A stretch of DNA of 58,442 bases from Planctomycetaceae bacterium (lineage in GTDB: Bacteria > Planctomycetota > Phycisphaerae > SM23-33): positions 1 to 58,442 of the forward strand of contig JAJFVE010000016.1 in assembly GCA_021371965.1 (NCBI GenBank), written 5' to 3'. Positions 45,297 to 52,856 of this stretch are shown in pieces. Each line of letters opens with the position of its first letter. Position 1 is the stretch's first letter. The notes beneath the pieces are model-generated. The model saw only the letters and a program-made list of their open reading frames with translations. It made no database searches and was not told the DNA's origin. Both the position numbers and the translations under genes were made by a program.

Positions 45297-46304
45297 CTAT
45301 GCCAGCAACACGACTTTTGTAGCTTGGCGCGAGGCGATCAGGTCAAAGCCTTTCTGGAACTCGCCCAAGGGCAACTGGTGGCTGACCCAATCCCGCAGGT
45401 CTACCTTTCCCTGCTGCACCCATTCGACGAGGCGCTTCTGCGCCCGGCCTTCGCGAGCGCCGACGAAGGCGACATTGGCGCGTTGTGTTTGATCGGGTCG
45501 AAACGGCGCCGACTGCGGCGCCACGCCGTACACGCACACGCGCCCCTTCGCCCCGGCCAGGCGCAGGCACGTGTGCAGCGCCTCGGGCGAACCGACGGCC
45601 TCGACGGCCAGATCAAACCCGCCGGCGTTGACGATCTTCGAGGCCGCGGGCGGCAGGTCCGCCCCGCTGGCGTAACCATCGATCTTGCTGACCGTGGCGA
45701 ACCGCTCGGCCGCGGCGGCGCGGCGGCCGAAGGCCCACACCGGACCGGCGCCCAGCAGACGCGCGAACATCGCCAGCGCCTGGGCGACCGGGCCTGAGCC
45801 GACGACGGCTACCGACTTACCCGCGCCGGCGCCGCAGGCAGCGATGCAGTCCAGGCATTCCATCAGCGTGACCATGCCTGCCGCCAGCGCGGGCGGCACG
45901 TTCATCAGGAGCTTCTGCTGATCGTGGGGCAGATCTTCGCTGCCGTAGGGCACGCCTTGCCGCGCCCATTCATCGCTTACCAGGCCGTACTGGGCAAAGC
46001 CGCCCCAGCAGCTTCGCCCGCCGCCGCTAACGTGCTGGTCGCCCAGCCGTTGGCGGAAAACGCGGTCGCCGGCCCTGAAGTTTCGGACGCTGGGGCCGAT
46101 CTCGACGACGGTGCCGACAACCTCGTGCCCCAGCACGACCGGGAATATTCCAGGGCAGAATTCGTTGTGAAGGAGCTTCTGGTCGGTGGAATTGCAGATG
46201 GCGCAGGCGTCCATTCTGACCAGCGCTTCGAACTCGCCCGGCGCGGGGATGTCGATCTCGCCCAAGGCCAGTGTGCCCGGCGCGACGGCCATCACGGCTT
46301 TCAT
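45297..46304 (-). CDS. Zn-dependent alcohol dehydrogenase family protein
   Basis: 335 residues. MDR fold with AICNSTDQK supplying the catalytic cysteine, LGHEVVGTVVEIG the His-Glu, and VAVVGSGPVAQALAMFARL the nucleotide-binding loop. The four-cysteine structural zinc loop is absent. The substrate is unknown; the gene follows the MttB-family gene on the same strand with about 100 bases between them holding hairpins, so a role in the same methylated-compound or sugar-alcohol pathway is possible but not shown. Confidence 0.85.
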   Translation of the reverse strand: MKAVMAVAPGTLALGEIDIPAPGEFEALVRMDACAICNSTDQKLLHNEFCPGIFPVVLGHEVVGTVVEIGPSVRNFRAGDRVFRQRLGDQHVSGGGRSCWGGFAQYGLVSDEWARQGVPYGSEDLPHDQQKLLMNVPPALAAGMVTLMECLDCIAACGAGAGKSVAVVGSGPVAQALAMFARLLGAGPVWAFGRRAAAAERFATVSKIDGYASGADLPPAASKIVNAGGFDLAVEAVGSPEALHTCLRLAGAKGRVCVYGVAPQSAPFRPDQTQRANVAFVGAREGRAQKRLVEWVQQGKVDLRDWVSHQLPLGEFQKGFDLIASRQATKVVLLA

Positions 46305-46326
46305 GGTTGGGTCCTCCGCGATCCGC

Positions 46327-46349
46327 CACGCACAACGCCGTTGTGCGTG
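46327..46349. repeat. Intergenic copy of the CACGC-N5-loop-N5'-GCGTG palindrome
   Basis: CACGCACAAC, loop GCC, GTTGTGCGTG. It has exactly the architecture of the two elements inside the E2 gene, including the following TCCCTGA. It lies 59 bases past the MttB stop and 23 bases before the dehydrogenase start. Confidence 0.88.
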
Positions 46350-46407
46350 TCCCTGATCTTCTGATTGGGTGCCATGGCGGCTGGGAAACGACCGCCATAG
46401 CGCCCTG

Positions 46408-47844
46408 CTATCGAGTCAGATGCTTCTTGGCATCGGCCCGCACGCGTTCTACGTCGCGATGCACGCTGTCGGCCAGGGGCGTAGGTTTGTATGCCGCCAG
46501 CAAGGCCTCGAGTTTGTCGCGCGTGCGTTTGCGGGCGTCGGGGCGGCCGTTGCTGACCCACGCCGGCCAATAGTCGCGGTCCAGCAGCGTGGGCATCCAG
46601 AGCGTCTTGCGGAAGTTTTGCGCGGTGTGCGGTTGATCGATGAACGTCCCGCCGGGTCCGACCTCGTCGATCAGGTCCAGCGCGAGCGCGTCGTCGTCGA
46701 TCTCGAACCCGCGTGCGATCCGCTCGACGTACTCGATCACTTCGTTCTGCCAGACCAGCATGTCCAGGTCCGTCGCCTGGTCCACGCCGGCGATGCCCAT
46801 GTGGCCGAAGATGTCCGCCCCCGCCAGCACGCCCATCAGCAGTGTGGCGGCCGGCTCGAGGCCCGCCTGGGCGTCGACAGTCTTGCTGTCGGTCAGGCCA
46901 ACATTGATGTAGTTGGGCAGGCCGTAGAACTTGCCCATCTCGGTGCACGCCACGGCCATCAGCCCCTGCTCGGGTCCGGAGAAGATGAGCTGCGTCGTGC
47001 GCATGTCGAAGGCGTGCGGGATGCCGCCGAAGCACACCGGCGTGCCCGCGCGAATGAGCTGTACCACGCAGACGCCGGCGAGGATCTCGGCCGTCTCCTG
47101 CGCGACGGTGGCCGCCAGCGTGGCCGGGGCGCTCAGGCCCGTCTGGGCCATCGGCCCGATCGGCACCGGCAGGGGGATCTTGGCGGTTTCAAATAGCAGA
47201 TCAATACCGTTAGTATTGAATCTTAAAGGACTTATGGGCTCAAGGAACGGATACGCTGGCGGATACTTGGCCAGGTTCTCTGCCGAGCCGGCATGGGCGG
47301 CGAAGACTTCCATCACGAACGCGGCACTGGCGCGATCGTGGAACCAGAACGTGATGGGCTTGGTTGTCGTGGCAAGCTGGGCGGCCGCCACTTCAACCAC
47401 GCGGTGTCGCACGTCGAGCTCGTGCGGGTCGGCCATCGCCCCGACGACGTTAATCATCGAGAGCATCTCGCCGATCTTCGCCGCCTCGACGACGTCGTCC
47501 ATGCAGCAGTACCGCCGCTGGCCGGACCTCTCGACCCAATTCGCCTGTCCGGCGTTGGAGTTGTAATTCCGCTGCCCGACGCCGAAGGCCGCTTTCTTGC
47601 TGCGGTCGCGCCCGTAGATGGTAAACGTCTTGCCCGCCTGCGCGACGCACTGGTCGACAAGCTCCGGCGGAATTCGCACGCGACCGCTGGCGTGGTCGAC
47701 GCTCGCGCCGGCCTTTTCGAACAGGCGGCACATCTCTTCATGCGGCACCAGCACGCCCGTGCGGTGCAGGATGCTCTTGGCGGCCGCATCGATCTTGCGG
47801 CATCCGTCCGGTCCGAGAATCTCAAGCTTCATCTTTTTATCCAT
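46408..47844 (-). CDS. MttB-superfamily methyltransferase (non-pyrrolysine)
   Basis: 478 residues of the trimethylamine methyltransferase superfamily. Recognisable stretches include RTGVLVPHEEMCRLFEKAG, KTFTIYGRDR, the barrel core with PVPIGPMAQTGLSAPATLA and GTPVCFGGIPHAFDM, and GGTFIDQPHTAQNF. The frame is continuous with no internal amber codon, so it is the pyrrolysine-free type (like MtgB) that demethylates quaternary amines such as glycine betaine, proline betaine or carnitine onto a corrinoid protein. No corrinoid protein or activating methylase is in the window. A start at 47832 with AGGATGG upstream is an alternative. Confidence 0.88.
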   Translation of the reverse strand: MDKKMKLEILGPDGCRKIDAAAKSILHRTGVLVPHEEMCRLFEKAGASVDHASGRVRIPPELVDQCVAQAGKTFTIYGRDRSKKAAFGVGQRNYNSNAGQANWVERSGQRRYCCMDDVVEAAKIGEMLSMINVVGAMADPHELDVRHRVVEVAAAQLATTTKPITFWFHDRASAAFVMEVFAAHAGSAENLAKYPPAYPFLEPISPLRFNTNGIDLLFETAKIPLPVPIGPMAQTGLSAPATLAATVAQETAEILAGVCVVQLIRAGTPVCFGGIPHAFDMRTTQLIFSGPEQGLMAVACTEMGKFYGLPNYINVGLTDSKTVDAQAGLEPAATLLMGVLAGADIFGHMGIAGVDQATDLDMLVWQNEVIEYVERIARGFEIDDDALALDLIDEVGPGGTFIDQPHTAQNFRKTLWMPTLLDRDYWPAWVSNGRPDARKRTRDKLEALLAAYKPTPLADSVHRDVERVRADAKKHLTR

Positions 47845-47874
47845 CCTAACGGTGGTCGTGTCACTTACTAATCG

Positions 47875-48159
47875 TTACGCGATTTTCTCTACCACTGAAT
47901 CTCGAAATACGGCTTTGAGAACGACGACTAAATCGTCGTCCTGGAGTACAAGTTCGGACAATCTTCCTTCGGTTTGACGGACACTAGCGCGAGCAATTGA
48001 AGAATTCAAACAGTCTTGCTTAAACAACTCTCTGCAATCGAGAAGCGTGATCACCAGCTGGGTTCCCATGTAGTCGGTGAAATAGATCTTCGCGGTTCCT
48101 TCATGGATCATAGTCCTATTGACTAATCCGTCAGTTAGAACAAGTTCAGAGATTTTCAT
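47875..48159 (-). CDS. Small hypothetical protein of low GC
   Basis: 94 residues, not recognised. The gene is about 45% GC in a region of about 65%, with A/T-ending codons, which suggests recent transfer. The protein is mixed alpha/beta (LVLTDGLVNRTMIHEGTAK, LVLQDDDLVVVLKAVF) with no signal peptide. It lies between the MttB and GH4 genes on the same strand. It may be a small inserted gene or part of a larger lost element. Confidence 0.6.
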   Translation of the reverse strand: MKISELVLTDGLVNRTMIHEGTAKIYFTDYMGTQLVITLLDCRELFKQDCLNSSIARASVRQTEGRLSELVLQDDDLVVVLKAVFRDSVVEKIA

Positions 48160-48186
48160 CGCATGCCTTCGGTAATTGGGGCCCCC

Positions 48187-49557
48187 TTAGCCAAAAAACT
48201 GTCCCAGCATGTCCCGCGAGGCCGCGAGCAGCTCGTCGAGCATGTCCTGGGCCTTGTCGGGGTGAATCGCCATCTCGTCGAGCATCAGCGCCTGCAGGGC
48301 GATCTTGCGGTCGCCCGTGACGGCCGCTTCGACCACCAGCTCCTGCCACGCCAGGCGCTTTTCGAGCATGCCCTTGAGCACCAGCGGGCACTCGCCCACG
48401 GTGATCCCGCGCACGCCGAGGGTGTCGGTGACGCCCTCGATCTCGACAATCGCATCGGCCGGCAGGTTCCCCACCGCGCCGGCGTTGGGGATGTTGACGA
48501 TGAAGACTTCGCGCCGCCCGTGCGCGATCGCGCTGATCATCCGCGCGATCCCTTCCTCGCTGACGTGGTCGCGATGGCCGGGGGCCGGCAGCTTCATCAT
48601 GTCCAGGAACTCCTGGAAGCCCTTGAAGAACGCGCGGCGGGTTTCTTCCGTCGGCTCGCTGCGAACCGGCGCCGGGCGCGACTCGTCGAAGCCGTGACTC
48701 TTCGCGTCGTGCGCAAGGCCGTAAGGCAAATCCGCCTGCGAGGGCACCCGCGTGGCCCACGAGTAAAACTCCACCAGGTGCCCCGCGCCAGGATAGCCGA
48801 CCTTGTATCCGTAGACCGCCGAGAGGCGGTGCGCCAGATTGTCGCTGCCCTTGGCGCCGAGCTTGGCCGCGGCCGCGGCGAGCTTGGCCGTCACGTCCAC
48901 GCCTTTGTGCGCGGCGCGGAGGATCCAGTAATAGTGATTCGTGCCGATCCACGTGCAGTGCAGCTCGGCCGCGGGTACGCCGAGCATCTCGGCCGCCTGG
49001 GCGATGGTGGCCTGTACGCCGTGGCAGATGCCCACGACCTTGACCGACGAGTGCTTGTTCATCGCGCGGCAGAGCACACCCATCGGGTTTGAGTGGCTAA
49101 AGAGCACCGCCCGCGGGCAGTGCCGTTCGACCTGGCGGCAGATTTCCAGGTAAGGTCCGATCGACCGCAGACCCATCATCATGCCGGCAGGCCCGGCCGT
49201 GTCGCCCACGACCTGGTGAATCCCGTACCGCGCCGGGATGTGCATGTCGGCGGCGTGGTGGTACGAGCTGTAGACGTCCTGACTGATGTCGGCGCCGCTG
49301 CCGCCGATGGACGTGATGACGAAGTCGGCCCCGTCCAGCGCCGCGCCCAGATCGCCCGTGGCCGTCACGCGCGTCCCGTGCCCCGCCTCGGCCGTCATGC
49401 GCTGCCCCAGCGCGGCCATGCGGGCGGTCTTCTCAGCGTCGAGGTCGTAGAGCGCCAGCTCCGAGCCGGCCAGATCGTCGCGGACGACCAGGTCGCCGAC
49501 GGCGCGCGGAAAGTACAGGCTCCCCGCCCCCAGGCATGCAACTTTCACACGACTCAT
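48187..49557 (-). CDS. GH4-family NAD-dependent alpha-glycosidase
   Basis: 456 residues. The NAD-binding start VACLGAGSLYFPRAVGDLV, the substrate region FSHSNPMGV, the metal ligands Cys and His in VVGICHGV and IGTNHYYW, and an LPYGL/GHRDH region are characteristic of GH4 (alpha-galactosidase, alpha-glucosidase, or alpha-glucuronidase). GH4 enzymes use NAD and a divalent metal and work in the cytoplasm, so the substrate enters the cell first. The exact sugar cannot be determined. The start overlaps the stop of the GNAT gene upstream (ATGA). Confidence 0.93.
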   Translation of the reverse strand: MSRVKVACLGAGSLYFPRAVGDLVVRDDLAGSELALYDLDAEKTARMAALGQRMTAEAGHGTRVTATGDLGAALDGADFVITSIGGSGADISQDVYSSYHHAADMHIPARYGIHQVVGDTAGPAGMMMGLRSIGPYLEICRQVERHCPRAVLFSHSNPMGVLCRAMNKHSSVKVVGICHGVQATIAQAAEMLGVPAAELHCTWIGTNHYYWILRAAHKGVDVTAKLAAAAAKLGAKGSDNLAHRLSAVYGYKVGYPGAGHLVEFYSWATRVPSQADLPYGLAHDAKSHGFDESRPAPVRSEPTEETRRAFFKGFQEFLDMMKLPAPGHRDHVSEEGIARMISAIAHGRREVFIVNIPNAGAVGNLPADAIVEIEGVTDTLGVRGITVGECPLVLKGMLEKRLAWQELVVEAAVTGDRKIALQALMLDEMAIHPDKAQDMLDELLAASRDMLGQFFG

Positions 49558-50555
49558 CGCTTCTCCATGATGATCACGTCCACTCGCCTGTCGCCGCGCC
49601 GCGAGGCCGCCAGAGCCGCCGGCAACACTGCCGTCTGCACAAAGCCCGCTCGCGCAAGCACCGCCGTCTTGGCCGCGCAGGCCGAATCGGCGCAGGCCTC
49701 GTAGCGCTGCGCCGGCGGCAAGGGCAGCGCCGCCAGCAGATCGCTGCCGCGGTCCCAGAAGGCGCTGTGGCAGTATACATCAACGAGCACCGTCCCGGGC
49801 CAGATCGGGTGCCAATGCCAGGCGGCAAAGCCGGCCATCGCCCCGCCGGCGACGCTCGTCAGCGCCACAGCCGCCGGCGGCTGATGGCTCGCGCGGCGGT
49901 CGATCTCCTCCTGCAGCAGTGGCAGAAGCACGCCCTCGGTGAGTTCGCGCCCGATCAGCCGCAGCGGCGCGCATCGCACGACGCAGGGTTGTTCGCTCAG
50001 GAACAGCGGCACTGACGAGACCCACTGCTGCCAGCCCAGCGTCTCGACGCGCACCGGCCCCGGCGCGAACCACGCCGCCTCGAACTCCGCCTGCGGCTTG
50101 GCGTACCACGCCATGTAGCCTGACGGCGGCTCGATGTCCTCGAACCCGAACGTGCGGTAGATGTGCCACGGCGGCGTGTCGTAGCCGGTCCCCAGGAACA
50201 TCGCGCGCCCGCCGCGGGCGGCAAAGTCGGCCATCGCCGCTTCCATCAACAGCGAACTGGCCCCCAGCCGCCGCCACTGCGGGTGCGTATACACGTGCCC
50301 CAGCAGCCCCACCCCGCCGGCGTCGCAGGTCATGACATTAGCAAACAGCTGACCGTCTTTGCACAGCACAAAGAACCGCGCATTGATGCCCGTCTCGCTG
50401 TGCAGCAGCCGCTCATTCTGCCAATTCCACACCCCGCCCTTATGCCCCAGCAGCGGCAATATCTTCTGGGCCCACTGCGCATCCGGCGCAAAAACGACCG
50501 CGCGTTCAACAGAGCGCCCGTCCTTGAGCGTCACCTTACCCAGCGATTCAAGCAT
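49554..50555 (-). CDS. GNAT-family acetyltransferase with extra C-terminal domain
   Basis: 333 residues from the ATG at 50555; another at 50564 is possible. Residues about 60-150 are the GNAT acetyl-CoA fold with the pyrophosphate loop HPQWRRLGASSLLMEAAMADF and GYDTPPWHIYRTFGFEDI. The last 180 residues contain a second alpha/beta domain without an obvious motif, and could be a degenerate GNAT repeat. The open frame extends far upstream but that part is not protein-like. Coupling with the GH4 gene by a four-base overlap suggests a shared role in sugar or amino-sugar handling. Confidence 0.8.
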   Translation of the reverse strand: MLESLGKVTLKDGRSVERAVVFAPDAQWAQKILPLLGHKGGVWNWQNERLLHSETGINARFFVLCKDGQLFANVMTCDAGGVGLLGHVYTHPQWRRLGASSLLMEAAMADFAARGGRAMFLGTGYDTPPWHIYRTFGFEDIEPPSGYMAWYAKPQAEFEAAWFAPGPVRVETLGWQQWVSSVPLFLSEQPCVVRCAPLRLIGRELTEGVLLPLLQEEIDRRASHQPPAAVALTSVAGGAMAGFAAWHWHPIWPGTVLVDVYCHSAFWDRGSDLLAALPLPPAQRYEACADSACAAKTAVLARAGFVQTAVLPAALAASRRGDRRVDVIIMEKR

Positions 50556-50876
50556 GGGCGGCATTGTGGCAGAGCCCGCCCATCGCGGCAAGAGCGGTTT
50601 TTTGGGGCATGGGCGCCTCGCCCATGTGTTGCCGGAGCGTCCCGCCCCTGCGCCCTGAGCCTCCCTTCCCGGCGGCAGGTGCCCGCGTCGACAGCGATGG
50701 TGCGACTGTAGCTGACGGAATCGCACAGCGCGTTGCCTGGTCTTCTGTTGCATCCGGACCGGGCTGGTCGATAGGGTACATGGGGCCGCTCGGAAGCAGG
50801 CGGTCGCGGGAAGGACAGACTGATGAACCAGGCTCGCATGCTCAGGAACCTCTGCGCCGTGGGCGGTATGCTTTAG
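50556..50876. other. Intergenic region, divergent, with a palindrome
   Basis: CATGGGCG CCT CGCCCATG lies at 50608-50626, similar to the hairpins at 45186. Nothing else recognisable; both divergent promoters should be here. Confidence 0.6.
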
Positions 50877-51383
50877 TTGATGAAGCAGCATGACATCGAC
50901 AACCCGCCGGCGTTCTTCTGCGACGCGATGCTGGGCGGCCTGGCGCGCTGGCTGCGGGCGGCGGGGTACGATGCCGCGTATGAGTACGGCATCGACGACG
51001 GCGAACTCATCGCGGCCGCAACGGCGCAGGGGCGGGTGATTCTCAGCAGCGACGGCCCGCTGTTCGAGCGCAACGTCATCCGCAGCGGCAGCGTGGCGGC
51101 GTTGTTCGTGCCGCGCCAACTCGACAAGTTCGCGCAGTTGCAGTTCGTGATGCGCACGCTGGCACTGCCGCTGCGCCCGCCGCGGTGCATGGCCTGCGGC
51201 GGGGAGCTGGCGGAGATCCCAAAGCACGCTGCGGCCGACGAGGCCCCGCCACTGGCGTACCGCAACTGCGACCGCTTCTGGCGCTGCAGCCGCTGCAGCA
51301 GGCTCTTGTGGCACGGGACGCATTGGCAGAAAATCATCCGCAAGCTCAACGAACTGGAAACGGCGGCGAAAGAGGACCCTTAG
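50877..51383 (+). CDS. Mut7-C family RNase-domain protein
   Basis: 168 residues. The N-terminal PIN-like Mut7-C domain shows FFCDAMLGGLARWLRAAGYD and the acidic residues of ILSSDGPLFERN; the C-terminal part has two CxxC pairs (CMACGG and CSRCSRLLWHGTHW) forming a zinc ribbon, as is usual for the family. The proteins are likely RNA-processing nucleases. A start ATG pair at 50877/50880 is chosen. The stop codon TAG lies within a short palindrome (51380-51402) of the GTTAGCGG family. Confidence 0.92.
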   Translation: MMKQHDIDNPPAFFCDAMLGGLARWLRAAGYDAAYEYGIDDGELIAAATAQGRVILSSDGPLFERNVIRSGSVAALFVPRQLDKFAQLQFVMRTLALPLRPPRCMACGGELAEIPKHAAADEAPPLAYRNCDRFWRCSRCSRLLWHGTHWQKIIRKLNELETAAKEDP

Positions 51384-51402
51384 CGGCGGGGCTTGCCCCG
51401 CG
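51380..51402. repeat. Half copy of the GTTAGCGG palindrome family supplying a stop codon
   Basis: TTAGCGGCGGGGCTTGCCCC with CGCG; stem CGGGGC/GCCCCG. The TAG is the Mut7-C stop codon. Confidence 0.7.
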
Positions 51403-51416
51403 CGTCACTTGGCGGG

Positions 51417-51920
51417 ATGATACTCATCATGGAAGACTTGCTGCGACAACAATTGCTCGCCGCATTGCGGCGCGAGTTCGCCGACGATCCGGGCAACGTC
51501 GATCACGCCCTGGCCGTGCTGGGATACGCCCAGGCGATCCTGCAGCACGAAAATGCCGACGCCACGGTCGTTGAGGCCGCGGCTATCCTGCACGACATCG
51601 GCGTGGCCGAGGCGCGGCGAAAGTTCGGCCGCTGCGACTACCTGCTGCAGGAGTCGGAAGGCCCGCCGCTGGCGAGGCGCATCATGCAGGAGCTGCGGAT
51701 GGACGAGGACGCCATCGACCACGTCTGCCGCATCGTCGGCTCGCACCACACGGCCAAGGACATCGACACGCCGGAGTTCCGCATCCTCTGGGACGCCGAC
51801 TGGCTGGTGAACCTGGCCGGAGCGGCCAGGACGATGACCGCCCAAGCGCTGTCGGCCAAGATCGACGAAGTGTTCCGAACGCCCACAGGCAAAGCCCTGG
51901 CAAAGCGGCAGTGGCTGTAG
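51417..51920 (+). CDS. HD-domain phosphohydrolase
   Basis: 167 residues from 51417; ATG at 51429 (MEDLLRQQ) is an alternative. HD-superfamily metal ligands are His (DHALAVLGYAQ), His-Asp (AILHDIGVAE), His-His (VGSHHTAKD) and a final aspartate (ILWDADWLVNL). HD proteins cleave phosphate esters of nucleotides or signalling molecules. The context (Mut7-C upstream, creatininase-like downstream, all plus strand) does not fix the substrate. Confidence 0.88.
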   Translation: MILIMEDLLRQQLLAALRREFADDPGNVDHALAVLGYAQAILQHENADATVVEAAAILHDIGVAEARRKFGRCDYLLQESEGPPLARRIMQELRMDEDAIDHVCRIVGSHHTAKDIDTPEFRILWDADWLVNLAGAARTMTAQALSAKIDEVFRTPTGKALAKRQWL

Positions 51921-51983
51921 AGATACATCGAGGGATATTCGACATCAGCGGCCTGCGAATCGACTCTTACTGAGAGACCCATC

Positions 51984-52712
51984 ATGACCAACGATCTTCC
52001 GCAAAACGTTCAGATGCAGTTCATGAGGCCGGGGCAGCTTGAGAAGGCGGCCCGGGCGTTTCCGGTGGTGTACGTGCCGTTCGGGCTCATCGAGTGGCAC
52101 GGGCGGCATCTGCCGCTGGGCAACGACGCGATCAAGGCCCACGCGTTTCTGGTCAAGACGGCCCAGAAGTTCGGCGGCGTTGTGTATCCGCCGGTGTTCT
52201 TCCACGCCGGGTTCGACCAGCAGCACCTTGTGCCGGTGATCGGTCAGCTCTTCGCACAGCTCAAGGCCACGGGCTTTCGCGTGATCATCGGCGTCTCGGG
52301 GCACAACATTCCCGAGCAGCTCGCGATGATCGAAAACGCCCTGGCGGACGTGACGGCCGACGGGCAGTGCACCGGCGCGGCGCTGTGGGAGATGACGTTG
52401 AGCAAGTGCGCCGAGTCCGACAGCGACCACGCGGCCAAGTGGGAAACGTCCAACATGATGTTCTTCTATCCGCAACTGGTGGACCTGTCCGAGTTGGGCG
52501 ATGGCGAGATCACGTTCGACATGTCGCCGCCGCACGGGATCAGCGGGCTCGACCCGCGCCGCCATGCCAGTGCGGCTGTCGGACAGCGCAACGCCGAACT
52601 GGCCTGCGATGCGATGGGCCGCAAAGCCCGCGAGCTGCTGGCTTCGTTGCCGGAGGATCGGCGCCGGTTCAATCTGCCGGCCCTCGTGCCGGGGCAGTGG
52701 TGGATGATCTGA
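51984..52712 (+). CDS. Creatininase-family amidohydrolase
   Basis: 242 residues. The metal motif GLIEWHGRHLPLGNDA supplies Glu-x2-His and Asp, as in creatininase and related proteins (MftE-like and formamide hydrolases). IGVSGHNIPEQ supplies another histidine, and an acidic pair lies in the C-terminal third (DHAAKWETSNMM with Glu). Family members hydrolyse creatinine, formamides or cofactor intermediates; which applies is unknown. It is about 60 bases after the HD gene on the same strand and probably in the same transcript. Confidence 0.88.
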   Translation: MTNDLPQNVQMQFMRPGQLEKAARAFPVVYVPFGLIEWHGRHLPLGNDAIKAHAFLVKTAQKFGGVVYPPVFFHAGFDQQHLVPVIGQLFAQLKATGFRVIIGVSGHNIPEQLAMIENALADVTADGQCTGAALWEMTLSKCAESDSDHAAKWETSNMMFFYPQLVDLSELGDGEITFDMSPPHGISGLDPRRHASAAVGQRNAELACDAMGRKARELLASLPEDRRRFNLPALVPGQWWMI

Positions 52713-52856
52713 CGGCGGCGATGATCGTTGCCCCTGTGCGGAGTTTTGTGGAACCGCCGGCGGGTCTTGGGCGTCGAATGAGGCTGGAGCATCTTGCCCC
52801 GGCCGCGGCGGGCGGCCACAATAGCGGCACCGCGCGGGAGCTCAGAAAGGTCTGCC

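Noticed and set aside
46408..47844. Pyrrolysine-containing MttB
   Set aside because: The frame has no internal amber codon, so it is the pyrrolysine-free subgroup.
50556..51323. Extension of the GNAT frame to 51323
   Set aside because: That part lies antisense to Mut7-C and is not protein-like.
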